Part shown: in pieces, positions 40,096 through 52,097 of the stretch
Position numbering within the stretch: the stretch's first letter is position 1
Layout: the number at the start of each line of letters is the position of its first letter
Source of the DNA: Deinandra increscens subsp. villosa
Lineage: Eukaryota > Streptophyta > Magnoliopsida > Asterales > Asteraceae
NCBI GenBank assembly: GCA_039602395.1
Contig: JBCNJP010000025.1
Coordinates: forward strand, 48,813,980-48,877,979
Direction of reading: 5' to 3'
DNA length: 64,000 nucleotides
Translations under genes and position numbers: made by a program
Notes under the pieces: generated by a model
Told to the model about the DNA's origin: nothing
Database searches by the model: none
What the model saw: the letters and a program-made list of their open reading frames with translations, nothing else

Positions 40096-42479
40096 TCAGC
40101 CTTGAACATCAACAGCCTCATCTCCCTTCCATACCAACTCATGATTATGCCTAGCATAGATGCCGAAAGCAAAACAAATCCTTATCACCCTCTGGAACTG
40201 CAACGTCTGATACATATAATCAGGATGATACATGATCTGATTGTGATAGAACACATCTAAATCAGCCTTGGACAAATTGATCAGCCACATCGGATCGTAG
40301 ATCTTCACAACTCTGTTCTTTTCCTTCAGCAAAATAACTGCTTCACCAGTCTTCTCGTTATAGTACCACCACCTCAAATCTTTGATGAAATCAAGCTCCA
40401 TCTTCATCAGTGGAACCTTTTTCATCACATCAGGTTTCTTCTTAAAGACCAATATTATCAGCTTCTTACCAGCTCTTTCATGAATTCTTGTTCGGGATCG
40501 ACGCCTTTTGGGTTTCTGAGGATCCAAGAATTGAAATCAATCTCGGCATTCCCTCTCAATTATACTCTTGAAATGTAAACCCTTTCAATCAATGTCATAG
40601 TTGCATAAAGGCTTTCGGGTCAGCTCACGAATATCCCAAACTGGCAGACTGTTAAAATCACTGGCACATTTGAAGTATTGGATTCCGTGGTGACGTTTAA
40701 TCCCGTAGCACTTCAAACTTGAAGAATACATCCAACTGATTATATCACCTGAGGCTTGACCCTTAAATTTGACATACGATCTCTGTTTGATTGGCTTCGG
40801 AGGAGGAACATAGTTGGCATGAAACGTTTTAATGTATTCATCAAATGCCCAACGCTGTTTTTGTTCGTTAGCCCCCTTAACCACCGGGTCTTCAAGTTTT
40901 TCTACTTCTTTCTTCTTAGGAAACACTTCAAAATCGTCACCAGACTGGTTGAAATTAGAGTATAGATCTAGATATTCTTATTCAGTGATATCCTCTACTT
41001 CAACCTCTTCATCAAAAGTACCTTCTTCGTCTTCATCAGACTCTGGATCAGACGATTCATATTTCCTTGGTGCTGATTCAGAAGCCTTTCTCATTTCTTC
41101 ATCATTCAGATCAAATACAGCTTGCAACTGTTTAGCCGTCAGATCACCAAAAAACTCACCCTCTTCGAGCGTCTGCAACATCTGTTCGAATTCACCCAGA
41201 CTCTTTGCCGCTTGATTCGATGGGATTGAAGTGATCGGCACTGTTTCTCGAACATCTTTCTCCCCCTGGGAAGTAGATGTCCCAGCACCCGAACCTGTGG
41301 TTCCGGTCAGGCCTGATCCTCACCAACATTCCCTTAAGGATCATCTTGATCGGGATCATCATTCAGATATCTCATCGGATCTTCATTACAACCCGAACTA
41401 TCCCCAATCTCCCCCTAAGCTTTAAATTTCTTCATTAAGAACTTTATTTGCTCACCCATTTCAAGAAGCATGGAACTCTGAGTCTGACTGACTTTGTTCA
41501 AATGAATAATCTCCCGATCTTTAACGGAAGCTTGACTTTGCAAAGCAGTAATCATTTGACCTTGAGATTGATTCTGAGCTCTCAATTCATCATTACTTGT
41601 ACGTAGCTCAGTAATCATCTTCGTTTGTTCGTCAATCTTCGCTTTCAAAGAATCTATCTGAGACTGTTGATCGCTTAACGCACTTTGAAGAATACTGGCT
41701 TGAGAGAATGATACAGAACCTTGTCCAAAATTGAAATTAATATCAGGTGTAGAATGTGAAGAAGCTGCATCGGCTGTTGCTGTAGAGAACACCGGAGTTG
41801 TGGGATTATAACCCATCGGCTGATTTACAAATTGTGCACCAGCACTTGCTGAAGGTGCTATGCTGACTGTTGTAGACCTGTTTGCATTCATGAGATCTTG
41901 CAGAAAGTCAAACTGAACATCAGACACTGAAGTCTGAACAGTTGTAGACACTTCTGGCAGAGACATTGCTGGACTAGGCGATGAAGATACACCGGAACGA
42001 GGCTTTAGAATAAACTGTAACCCTTTCTGCCTTTTACCTCTTCCACCAGCAACTGACTTCTTCCTCTTTTGTGATGGAATAACAGAAGAAGAACCAGAAG
42101 CTTTATGTTTTCCTTTGCTATGAACTACATCGGCGTCAGGATTATAATCTTCATCGGACACAGATGAGGCTACATCGTCGTACACACGATCCTTGTAGCG
42201 ATCGTTGCTCTTGTTTTGGCTGAGTCGGTACGCGAAATGTTCATCATTACCTTTTCTGAGCTTCACATATTTAGAGTTGATCAAGACACGCACAAACGGA
42301 TTGTTTGTGTCAGACATGTCTTCGGAGTCAGCCCCAACATTCACAAACTCCTCATCATCATCAGATTCATCCTCATCTATCAGGGTATAACTTAAAACAA
42401 TCGGAAAGGTTTTTCGAACAAAACCCCACAAACAGTGATCAAAAATACAATCTAACACCACCATTTTACTCGGAATCAC
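40096..42479 (-). pseudogene. post-pol ORF of the minus-strand element, truncated and broken
   Basis: It is homologous to the intact ORF at 28080-31367 from the acidic segment ('GADSEDMSDTNNPFVRVL', 42320 region) to the C-terminus. The pieces are 42479-41415 (with the coiled coil), 41241-40978, 40926-40585 and 40527-40096 (KDLRWWYYNE, IYDPMWLINLSKAD), separated by stops and shifts. The N-terminal third of the ORF and its upstream start region are missing. The first 30 or so residues of the 42479 frame come from unrelated sequence at the deletion joint. Confidence 0.82.
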
Positions 42480-43457
42480 GAAACCTACCTAGAACAAGAC
42501 TCAAATCATTCAAACAGTCGCTAATTCGAAAATTCAAATTTTGGGCAGCAGTTCGGTAAGAGTTCGGAGTAAACAGGGAATAATAACCTCCGAACCTCAA
42601 GTTTAGACTATTTATAACCTGTGAAGTTCGGACCGCCGAATTCCCTCCGAACTCCTCTTTCGGACAAACAGTTCCACCGAACTCAGTCCGAAGTTTACCT
42701 TCAGCGCCTCCAAACCTTGTCCGAATGTGGACATCGGACCCTCCGAACTCCGGGTTCAGACGTCCGAACTTCAAGTTTGGACTTTTCAAAAATTTTCAAA
42801 TTAAACCCCTAATTTTGATGAATCTTCAAATTAAACCCCAAAAGTTTTAAGATTTAACAATTTTCCTCAAACTTCGTTCAATTCAATGATGAGTTTTTCT
42901 GAAAACAAATCCGTTTGGTTGTCTCCGGCACAATATTGAATTTTTCACTAATGGTTGATCGAAAATAAAGCAGAATCAAAATATTTTTGATTTTTATAAA
43001 CTTTCAAACACACCGAAAATCTTTTTGGATTTTTACAAAATTATGCTAAAACACACCTAAAATCTTTTTGAGATTTTCATACATTTAAGCGTCAAATCAA
43101 ACAGAAATGAAATAATCGAATTAAGGACTAATATAACTTAAATGTTTTTGCGAGAAAGATCCAGACACGAGATCATATCAGCTAATGGGCATCAGACACA
43201 CTTCAATTTCATTTTTAATCAGCATGCAAGTCAAGTTGGCAGCAAATACAACTTTTTAGTTTATTTCAGTTTGGGCAGATCAATTTTTATAGCTTTCTGA
43301 TATGTTATAGTATGATTTAGCATGCATTGATAATATGATAGCCCACACAATCAGAAATACCGGTAATTTGGCTTATTCTATTTTTGTATTTTTCACTGAA
43401 TTTGATTTCCACCGAGATTTATCGTCCATGGTGTTTCATAAAAAAATAAAGCAGAAC
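42480..43457 (-). other. non-coding region between stem-loops and post-pol ORF
   Basis: It is homologous to 26592-27570 of the nested element. It holds an array of 'ccgaac' motifs (42550-42780). The deletion joint lies near its left end. Confidence 0.6.
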
Positions 43458-43700
43458 CCTAGACAAACAACAATCAGGTCGGCCGGTAGGCACGCAGAGA
43501 AAGTCCGATTGTTTAGGAAAATAAAAAATAGAAAATAAAGCAGAAATTGTATAACCCAACAACAATTAGGTCGGTGTTCCCGCACACGCAGAGAAAGCCC
43601 GATGAGTTATACGAAACACCAAAGATAATAAAGCAGAACGTCAAACGAACACCAATCAGGTGGGTCTTATGGACACGTAGAGAAAGGCAGATCGTTTGAC
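43458..43700 (-). ncRNA. three tandem conserved stem-loops (second copy)
   Basis: On the minus strand the units are 43700-43640, 43612-43549 and 43517-43458, in the same order as at 26337-26591. The outer stems are complete here: gtcaaacga with tcgtttgac, gttatac's partner gtataac, and cctaaaca with tgtctagg (one mismatch). The cores keep 'ctttctct(g/a)cg' and 'cacctgattg/cgacctgattg', while inner hairpins differ in sequence. The array stands between the end of pol (44187) and the post-pol ORF. Confidence 0.75.
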
Positions 43701-44186
43701 AAAATAAAGAAAATCAAACAAGTTTAAATCTTTGCAAAATGAATGCATGCATATACCAGAACATCTCTTATTCCGTTTTTGCTTATTCATTTTATTTATT
43801 GCCAAGATCACATAGCATCCATCATGATGTGCCTCGCCATTAATCAAGCAAAATTTTAAGTTTATATCATACTAGAATATATCAGATTTGCCCTCACGCA
43901 TTTAACTAACCAAACAAGTACCTACAGCCTTTATTTTTACTTTATCCGTGGTTGATAACACACGCCGATGTAATATCACTTCTCGCTTGGTCGGATCAAT
44001 TTCTCAATTTTTGATTTTTCCATTTTTATGCTTTTTGCATTTTTCCCTTTTTTTTTATATTTTCTGATTTTCTCCCCTTAAAATACAAAACTCTATTTTT
44101 GGATTTTAATAACAAGAAAAGAAAAAAAACAGACAACAAAAGTAATCAAAAGCAAAAATGAAATCAACCGAAAGCTACTAAACAGG
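43701..44186 (-). other. spacer after pol
   Basis: AT-rich. The left part (to about 43930) is homologous to 26080-26336 of the nested element. No ORF. Confidence 0.5.
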
Positions 44187-45770
44187 TTACTTTTGTATGT
44201 CGTTGATCTGCAAAAGATAACGAAAGCGGGTCTTGTCAAATGCTTTCGTAAAAAGATCTGCCTTTTGAAAGTCAGTATGGATCTTTTGCAGATCAATCAA
44301 GTGTTTCTCAAAACAGTCGCGGATGAAGTGATAACGAATGTCAATAGGTTTTGTTTTAGAGTGGTAAACGGGGTTTTTAGTTATGCATATGGCAGCCGAG
44401 TTATCTATATATATGGGAGTAGTAAGAACCTTCAAACTGTAATCCCGCATCTGTTGTTGTATCCATAAAACCTGAGAGCAGCAACTTACAGCCGCTATAT
44501 ATTCAGCTTCAGCCGTGGATGAAGCAACGGAAGTCTGCTTCTTACACTGCCATGATACCAACCGGTCGCCGAGAAACTGACATCCGACCATGGTTGACTT
44601 GAAGTTGATCTTGCAACCGCCGTATTCTGAATCCGAATAGGCCGACATGTCAAACTTATCATCATGAGGATACCAGATCCCGAGATCTGAGTTACCCTTC
44701 AGATAAGCTAGAATCCTCTTGACTGCTTCCATGTGAGAAACCCGAGGTGCTGCTTGGTACCTGGCACACAAACATACAACAAACATAATATCAGGTCGAC
44801 TAGCTGTAAGATACATCAATGAACCTATCATTGCCCTATACCGAATGACATCAACTATTTCACCCTCTTCGTCAGGATAAAGGCCATGCGACAGCTGAAT
44901 TGGAGTTCCGGGAATACGAACATCTTCAACTTTAAATCGACTCAGAACATCTTTCACATACTTCGTCTGATGTATGAAGATTCCCTTGTCAGATTTCTGA
45001 ACCTGTAACCACAAGAAGAATGACACTTCCCCCATCGAACTCATCTTGAACCTGGTTTTCATCAATTTCTCGAAATCCTTCGATAAATGTTCGTTTGAGC
45101 TGCCAAAAATGATATCATCCACATAAATTTGTACCAATAGCAGATCCTCCCCCGTTTTTCGACAAAATAATGTAGAATCAACCAACCCACGCTTAAATCC
45201 ATTGTCGATTAGATAAGTGGACAATGTCTCATACCAAGCTCGAGGAGCCTGATGGAGACCATAAAGTGCCTTGTCCAGCCTATATACATTCTCCGGATAA
45301 TCAGGATCGTAGAATCCCGGAGGTTGCTTGATGTACACTTCTTATTTGACTTTGCCGTATAAAAACGCACTCTTAACATCCATTTGGAAGACCTTGAATC
45401 CACGATGTGCAGTATATGCCAAAAAGATACGAATTGCTTCGATTCTGGCATACGGTGCATAAACCTCGTTAAAATTTATTCCTTCTTCCTGAGAAAACCC
45501 TTGCACAACCAAACGGGCTTTGTTACGGACTATCACTCCATGATCATCTCTTTTACATTTATAAACCCACCGTGTTCCGCACGGTTCTTTGCTTCCAGAT
45601 GGTAAGTCAACTAGGTGCCACACTCCCACCTTTTGAAATTGTAACAACTCTTCTTGCATTGCTTCTACCCACGAGCCATTAAGTAAAGCTTCATTAACAT
45701 CTTTAGGCTCGATCTGAGATAGAAAGCATGAATGGAAAGCTTCTTCCCGAATTCCTGCGCACTCCTTCAT
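44187..45770 (-). pseudogene. copia reverse transcriptase and RNase H (minus-strand element)
   Basis: The frames 45770-45342 and 45338-44187 are one RT-RNase H region. Motifs are NEALLNGSWVEAMQEEL, KARLVVQGFSQEEG and QMDVKSAFLYG, then a stop where Glu is expected (45342-45344). They are followed by LYGLHQAPRAWY, the catalytic YVDDIIFGSS, SLMYLTASRPDIMF, and RNase H marks SAYSDSEYGGC, SSTAEAEYIAA and KTKPIDIRYHFIRD. Apart from the one stop the catalytic residues are present. It copies element RNA into DNA. Confidence 0.9.
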
Positions 45771-46254
45771 TTAAATCACCAATGATGTTATCTTGCGAAT
45801 GAATGGTGTTTATCCGGAGTGTCTGATGAATCGGAACAATGACCGTTTCAGCCATACTAGGAATATGATCTTCCTTAATGACCACATTATCAGTCGAATT
45901 AACCGTAGCATCACTTGTAGTCGCTTCAACTTGTGGATTAGATTGTTGAACTGGAATCTCAACCTGATGTGACACGGCTTCATGAAATTCATTATCATCA
46001 TCAGAAGACATATCGTCAGCCATAGAATCGTTTGTTGTTGTGGTCAAGTAATCATCAGTAACATGCACTTCTGGAGTCGGCAGAGTTTCAATATCCAGAA
46101 CCGGAGTATCATCTTGAAGATTAATATAAACTTGAGTAAGCTGCTCATCAGACATTTCTGGTGTCGATTGAAGATTTTCAAAAATAGATTTGTAATCGAA
46201 CATCCAGTCCGGTCCAACACCTTTGGGCGGTAAAGTGTAAGATTGAAAATCCAC
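45703..46254 (-). pseudogene. integrase-RT linker region of the minus-strand element
   Basis: An acidic, Thr/Ser-rich stretch between integrase and RT (PEMSDEQLTQVYINLQDD, then SDDDNEFHEAV) with no folded domain, as is usual in copia polyproteins. It is open over 183 codons and then shifts frame before the RT. Confidence 0.75.
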
Positions 46255-46281
46255 ATGTAAATATTCTGCGACAGTACCAGT

Positions 46282-47131
46282 CTACTTATTGAATACCCGT
46301 TTCTTTTGATTCGAGTAACCGACAAACAATCCCTCAAAGACTTTGTCATCAAATTTGCCCGCAGACGTTAACATGGTACAGGGACACCCAAAAGGCTCCA
46401 AATAATTGAGATTAGGCTTACGATTCTTGAGCAATTCATAACACATCTTCCCAAGTCGTTTAACCGTAAGCACACGGTTAAGCACATAACAGGCAGTGTT
46501 GACCGCTTCAGTCCAGAAATGAACCGACAATTGAGCATCGGCCAACATCGTTCGTGCTGTCTCAATGATTGTATGATTCTTTCTTTCTGCCACGTCGTTT
46601 TGCTGAGGTGTGTATGGCATACTAAATTCGTGTACGATTCCTTTCTCCATACAAAACGTCCTCATGACGGAATTTTTGAACTCCGTGCCATTGTCACTAC
46701 GAATCCTTCGTACCTTCAACTTATATAATGACTCAAGAGTAGTAACCATGTTGATAAGGATTCTCGAAGCTTCATCTTTAGAGACCAGAAAAATCAACCC
46801 ATGAGTATCTTGAATATTCATCAGTTACCACAAGACAATACCAATTCCCAGAAATACTTTTACAATTCACATGACCAAATAGATCCATGTGAAGTAATTC
46901 CAACGGGACTTCAATGGAATGATACTTCTTCAGTGGATGTGATTTTCTCTTTTGTTTTCCCTTCTTGCAACTCACACACACATCATTGAATACAAACTGC
47001 TGTTTCGAAACCCCTTCGACAAGATCCCTCCGCACAAATTCATTCATTTTGCGATAATGGATGTGTCCCATGCGATGATGCCATAGAGGATTCTCTCTCT
47101 GAAGCTTTCGATAAGAAACATTTACCCGCAA
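46282..47131 (-). pseudogene. copia integrase (minus-strand element)
   Basis: GAG-pre-integrase zinc finger: LWHHRMGHIHYRK and VCVSCKKGK (HHCC). Catalytic core: LLHMDLFGH and VVTDEYSRYSWV (Asp), then after a one-base shift RRIRSDNGTEFKN (Asp) and NDVAERKNHTIIETART (Glu). YLEPFGCPC and EGLFVGYS close the domain. All three acidic residues are present, but the frame break near 46800 and a stop near 46282 prevent a full protein. Confidence 0.9.
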
Positions 47132-47216
47132 CAGTTGCTTTGGCAGAATTCATGTCGAGCACAAACAAATTAGAGAAACGAGGTGCTCGCATCACAACAA
47201 ATTCATCTGGAATCTT

Positions 47217-48906
47217 CTAACCAGGCTTCAGTATCACACATTCACTCCCCGTGAAAGTAGTCGTGTATTGCTTGTCACATATCTGGGAGATGCTGAGAAG
47301 ATTGTACTCTAATTCCTTGACGAATTCAACTTTCTCGAATGTGACTGCACCGTTCGACAATTTACCAATGCCGGTGACTTGACCTCCCTTGTTTCCAGCA
47401 AATGTAACTTTACCTCCATCGAAGTACTTCACATCATGCAACAAAGAGATATCACCAGTCATGTGCCTGGATGCTCCACTATCAACAACCCAAATGTTGT
47501 TCATGAGTTGTCGCGAAGATCCCTGTATAAATGAAAACAGAATATTAGTGTCGGGACGAACCCAAGCTAGAAGCTTTGGGTCGACTGTCATCTTCCACAA
47601 AATCAGCACCAGCCATGGAAGAACCCTTAGGTTTCCACGTATCATTTGAAGAGCCTTTGGACCCAGAAGCAGAGTTTTTAAGAATTGATTTAACTTTTTT
47701 AAAATCACTTTCTGATTTCTTTTCAGTTTTATGTTTTTGTAACTCAGATGACTCATCAAAAAATTAACTATGCCCTTATAATCCACAAATCTGACTTTCT
47801 TTTTGGAAACAGGTGTTTCAGTCTGATATCCTTCAGAAACTTCGTCAATTGTATCAATGTCTGAGACATCATAAAACAATTGTATCAAGGTCTGAGACAT
47901 CATAAAAAAATTCATCAACCGTAGAATCCAAGATAGATTTTCTGGTTGAAGTTTTATCAGACTTCGAATTAATTGATTGATGATTACTCTGCTTGTCATG
48001 AGAAGAAACTTCCACTTTTTCCTCAGATGAAGGACCATTTGTTATAATAACAGGAGGTGGAACTTGACTCAGTTTACCAGAATTATTTTCCTTTTCAGAC
48101 TTGTAAAGAAAGTTGGTAAATGGTGATGAAACTTGAACAATGTCAATCTTTTGTTTTAGTTTTTGACTATTAGCCAAGTCCTTTGGTACAGACACAAGCA
48201 GTTCAGATTGGTTTGAAAATTGAAATTTTTGTAAATGTAACTGCTCATGAACCGATAACAACTCTTTAGTGGTTCCTTCCCATCTTTCCTTATAGATATT
48301 CATATCAGCTCTTGCTACAGATAAAAGATCATTCAGTTTGGTCTTTTCATCTAAGAGCGTACTCTTAGCGGTAGCAAACTAATCACAAGATTTGCACATC
48401 GGAGGATAAGAAACTACCTTAGAAGTATCAGTCATTAAAGTGACCGATTCTGTGATGTTATTTGTTTTCAATGTACTGACCTCCTGCTCAAGCTTTTGTT
48501 CTCATCAGATAGCTTTTGCATTTCTTTCTGTAGTGCAATCATCTTGTCAGCAATCTCCACAGCATTTTGCTGAGCCTTCTCATATTGTTGCTTTAATGGA
48601 AGACTCTTCTGATATAAATTCTCAAAATCATTGGCTGTGTCTATTGCTTCAGCTTTCGCGGCTTCACATTCACGGATCAGTGCTTCCTTCTCCTCAGTTA
48701 GAACTTGAACTTGCTTTTCCAACAAGAGAACAGACATCTGATTCAACTTTCTCAGACAAGCTTGCCATGAAAGAAAATTTTTCTTTAGGAAAAGATTGAT
48801 GACCATCCTTTAAATCTGACACTCTTGCTTCTTCATTGACTCCAACATTAAATTCACCAATTGCTTCTCCATGTATTTCATTTCCATCTTGAGTAGATTC
48901 CGTCAT
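47217..48906 (-). pseudogene. protease and coiled-coil gag C-terminus (minus-strand element)
   Basis: The frame 48038-47217 ends with the aspartic protease (NIWVVDSGASRHMTG, then LLSISQICD). Upstream, 48303-47869 and 48806-48468 encode a Lys/Glu/Gln-rich coiled coil (LTEEKEALIRECEAAKAEA), the long Gag tail of this lineage. A local duplication of 'tgtatcaatgtctgagacatcataaaa' type sequence at 47853-47907 adds to the frame breaks. Confidence 0.82.
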
Positions 48907-49081
48907 GGTATCTTCATCCTACACATGTTTCACAATCAATGCAGATGAATCAACAAATTGATTACCCCAGTTATAAGTTTTGTCTTCTTGAGACACTAGG
49001 GCTTTTTTAGTTTCAGTATCAGGTTTAGAGTTTGAAGAACTCCCTGAATTTGATGCATTGTTGGTTCCAGAAACAGTAGAC

Positions 49082-50370
49082 TTAGGAGCAAACTTTTGGT
49101 ATTCTTGCTTCTTTAGGTTGAGAGCATTCCCGAGCGAAGTGTCCGAAATTTGTACAATTATAACACCTCACCTTGGACTTATCAAACCCAATTCTACCTC
49201 CAGAATTCAGGTCTTTTCTTCCAGTTTTCTTCAGAAATCTCTTCACCCTTCTCGTAAGCATGGCAAACTGCCAGTTAATATCCATCAACTCCAAGTCATC
49301 CGGATCAACCTGATCATAATCCTCCTCAGTCAGTTCTACATTACTCACCTTCCTAGTTATAACCCCATAATACGATGACACCAACACAGACACAAGAGCC
49401 ATATAGTCTTCCGTCGTTGTAACCGACATGGCCATCTTGCTAGTGTTCATCAGGTTACTTGTTGGAATCGAGACGTTACACCATCCAGAACTATAATTAT
49501 ATTCATAATTGTTTGAACCAATTCCATTTCTTGAGTTTGACACATTTCCAGGCAAATTTCCAGCTACGAATGCCGTTGCTGGTGCAGAACTTGTCGCTTT
49601 AGCCGATTTACCCGAAATTGTTGCCGCGTTTGAACCATAATACACTTCAGGTTTTTTGGACTTCTGCAGGTGTAGTATTCACATTTTTCCTCTCTAAATC
49701 TCTTGCTTGCAACTTACCCAACAACTTCACAAATGTCAATGTTGGATAATCTTTATCATTCATAATCATCAAGACGTATGATTCCAACTTTGATGACAAA
49801 CCCTCAAGTAATTTTTCTTTAAGTTCCTCATCGTCCTTCTTGATCTGAACGGTATCCATCTCAGATAACAAATGACAATACCTCGAAATCAATTCCGGAA
49901 CTCCCTCACCATCAAAATGTTTGAAATTATCAAACTCCTTGTTCAGAACTTTCTTCTTACTCTTTTTGTATTGGTCATTGCCTTCACATCGGTTCTTTCA
50001 ACGTCGTCCACAATTCATGAGAATCTTTACAACTCTTAAACTGGTGTAGCAACTCCTTAGGTAGTGCTTGAGTTAGAAGACCATAGGCCTTTTGTTCTCG
50101 GTTATAATCAGTTTTCTGACTTAAATCCAAATTTCTTTGCATTATTGGTACGTTGTTGACACCAACCGGATAAACGTACGGTGCATCCATAGCAATCCAT
50201 AGATCAGGATCGGTAGTTCCAATATATGCCTCGAACCGCTTCTTCCAGTTATAGTAGTCTTCGAACTTGAGTAACTTGGGTACTTTCTGAGTACTTCCAA
50301 TCTCATTATAGTAATTCAATAAAGTCTACATCTGAGACTGAATCGCAGCAAACGCTTGATAATCTGACAT
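49082..50370 (-). pseudogene. gag of the minus-strand copia element
   Basis: It starts ATG at 50370 with MSDYQAFAAIQSQM and a TAG, then KLLKFEDYYNWKKRFEAYI and LPKELLHQFKS (50319-49984), DDEELKEKLLEGLSSK (49892-49647) and the knuckle CYNCTNFGHFARECS (49645-49082 frame). The blocks align with the gag of element A at 9564-10760. Stops separate the blocks. Confidence 0.85.
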
Positions 50371-50379
50371 TTTGAAAAA

Positions 50380-50720
50380 AATCAAATTTCTGATAGGTCC
50401 GAACTTGAATAAACCTCCGAACGTGCTCCGAACTTTCTCCGAACTCAAATATACAGTCCGAACTTAGTCCGAACTCATCACGAACTCAGTCTTTTTGAAT
50501 CAAAGTCAAAAACCCCGAACTCTCTCCGAAACACCTCCGAACTAGGTCCGACCACTCACCGAACGTTCACCGAACTGTCACCGAACAGAAATTCCACCGA
50601 TCTCCCTCCGAGTGAGCTCCGAACTCTCAACGAACAAGAAAACGGACCGAACTCTACTCCGAACTTCGGGTTAGGAGCGGTTACGGCGAACTAGAGGTTT
50701 GGCCGAACGAGAAAAATCCG
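50380..50720 (-). repeat. leader array of 'gttcgg(a)' motifs (minus-strand element)
   Basis: About twenty 'ccgaac' units on the plus strand between gag and the primer-binding site. It is the counterpart of 9230-9505 and 24365-24595. Confidence 0.75.
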
Positions 50721-50917
50721 GAAAACTTTGAATCTCACAGAAAAACTCAACCCCTCGAGCTTAGGACGATCAATCGAACGAAAACCAACAGAAACAAGGA
50801 ATTTGAACGTAAATCATGATGAATTTAACGCAGATTTTCAGAAATGAAGTTTGGACACGAAGAAAAACGAGCTTTTGACCACACAATTGACCAAATCGAA
50901 CCAAGCAATACCAGAAA

Positions 50918-50929
50918 GCTCTGATACCA
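50918..50929 (-). promoter_or_regulatory. primer-binding site of the minus-strand element
   Basis: The plus strand reads gctctgatacca, i.e. TGGTATCAGAGC on the element strand, two bases from the LTR. Confidence 0.88.
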
Positions 50930-50931
50930 CT

Positions 50932-51291
50932 TGAAAACGCTGGAGAATACGGATCGACTTAGTTCGACATCAATCGTGTAATAGAAACGAGAACAAACGT
51001 GTAAATAACAATGCTCAATCTCTCATTAATAACCAAACAGATTACAGAGAGAATCAGAACACAATACACACACACTTTGCTAACACTCGCTAAAAAAAAC
51101 TGGTTACAAAGACAAAGCTACAACCTATTTATAGACATCGGCCGGCCAAACTCCTATGCTTTTCCAAACCTCAGGTTCGGCCAAGGTTCGACCGGGGTTC
51201 GGCCAAGGTTCGGCCAATAGCAAAATAGTTGTAATCTTCAAGTCTTCAACGCTTTGTCTGATCCAGCACGTTGCCACATAATGTATCAACA
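50932..51291 (-). repeat. 5' LTR of the minus-strand copia element
   Basis: 360 bases, the same length as 39702-40061, with about 16 substitutions and no indels. Confidence 0.92.
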
Positions 51292-52097
51292 TTAATTCAA
51301 TAATCTAGTCATTCAATTATTTAATTATTAAATAAATCATTTAGTCAATTATTTATTTAATTATTTAATTATTTGTTTATTTAGCTATTTAATTAATTAT
51401 TTGGTTAATTAGATGTTTAATTACAAGTCACATAATGTTACACCATAATCATCTTCCCCAAATCATCAAGTCCACCGAAACCCTAGACATCATCTAGAAA
51501 TCCTCTTCTTCGTCCTCGTAACTCCATGTTAACCAAACTTGTGATTCATTTAGGACATCCTCACACTTGAAACATTTTCGTTATGTCAAACTAGCAATCA
51601 ATTACTAAGGTGTGATCATAGCCCCTTTTTCTATTTATTTCCAAACCATTTTGGGGTGGAAAACACGCATAAACACTTTTATTTATTATTACTTTATTTT
51701 TAAGTAAATCATATTACTTATCATCATGAATCATTGCGAAACTTTAATCATTCAAACATTCATACTTTTTATGCAAAGTCAAATACTGCTGAATACATTT
51801 ACTTGTATGTAAATGTGTTATATCGTGTAAATATATATATATATATATTTTGCCATGCTTGATATTGTATGCTATTTGGGAAACTTTATTCTTAAGGCTT
51901 TGGAGCATCAAAGTGAGGTTCCTTGCGAAGAACTGAACATGATGACGTTAAGGTTCTTGCAAGGGACTGAGCGTGGTCCCAACGCTGAGATTCCCGAGAG
52001 GAACCGAACAGTAATCGTAGAGTTTCCTCGAGAGGGGAATTGAACACGTGTAAAAATATTCTTACCGATTATGGTTTGCGAACCTTCAATCAGACGT
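51292..52097. other. AT-rich flank and unassigned sequence
   Basis: 51292-51412 continues the 'atttattta' array. The rest is AT-rich with a (TA)n tract at 51832-51848. The part 51880-52040 ('gaggttccttgcgaagaact') is more GC-rich but has no recognised domain. Confidence 0.5.

Larger units (their letters stand above)
39702..51291 (-). mobile_element. full-length Sirevirus-like Ty1/copia element (minus strand)
   Basis: The element is 11,590 bases, bounded by two 360-base LTRs and the perfect 5-bp duplication ttaat (39697-39701 and 51292-51296). Right to left the order is LTR, Met primer-binding site, leader with 'ttcgga' arrays, gag, protease, integrase, RT, RNase H, three stem-loops, post-pol ORF, polypurine tract, LTR. 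The LTRs differ at about 16 of 360 positions by my count. Stops and frameshifts occur in every gene. Confidence 0.92.
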
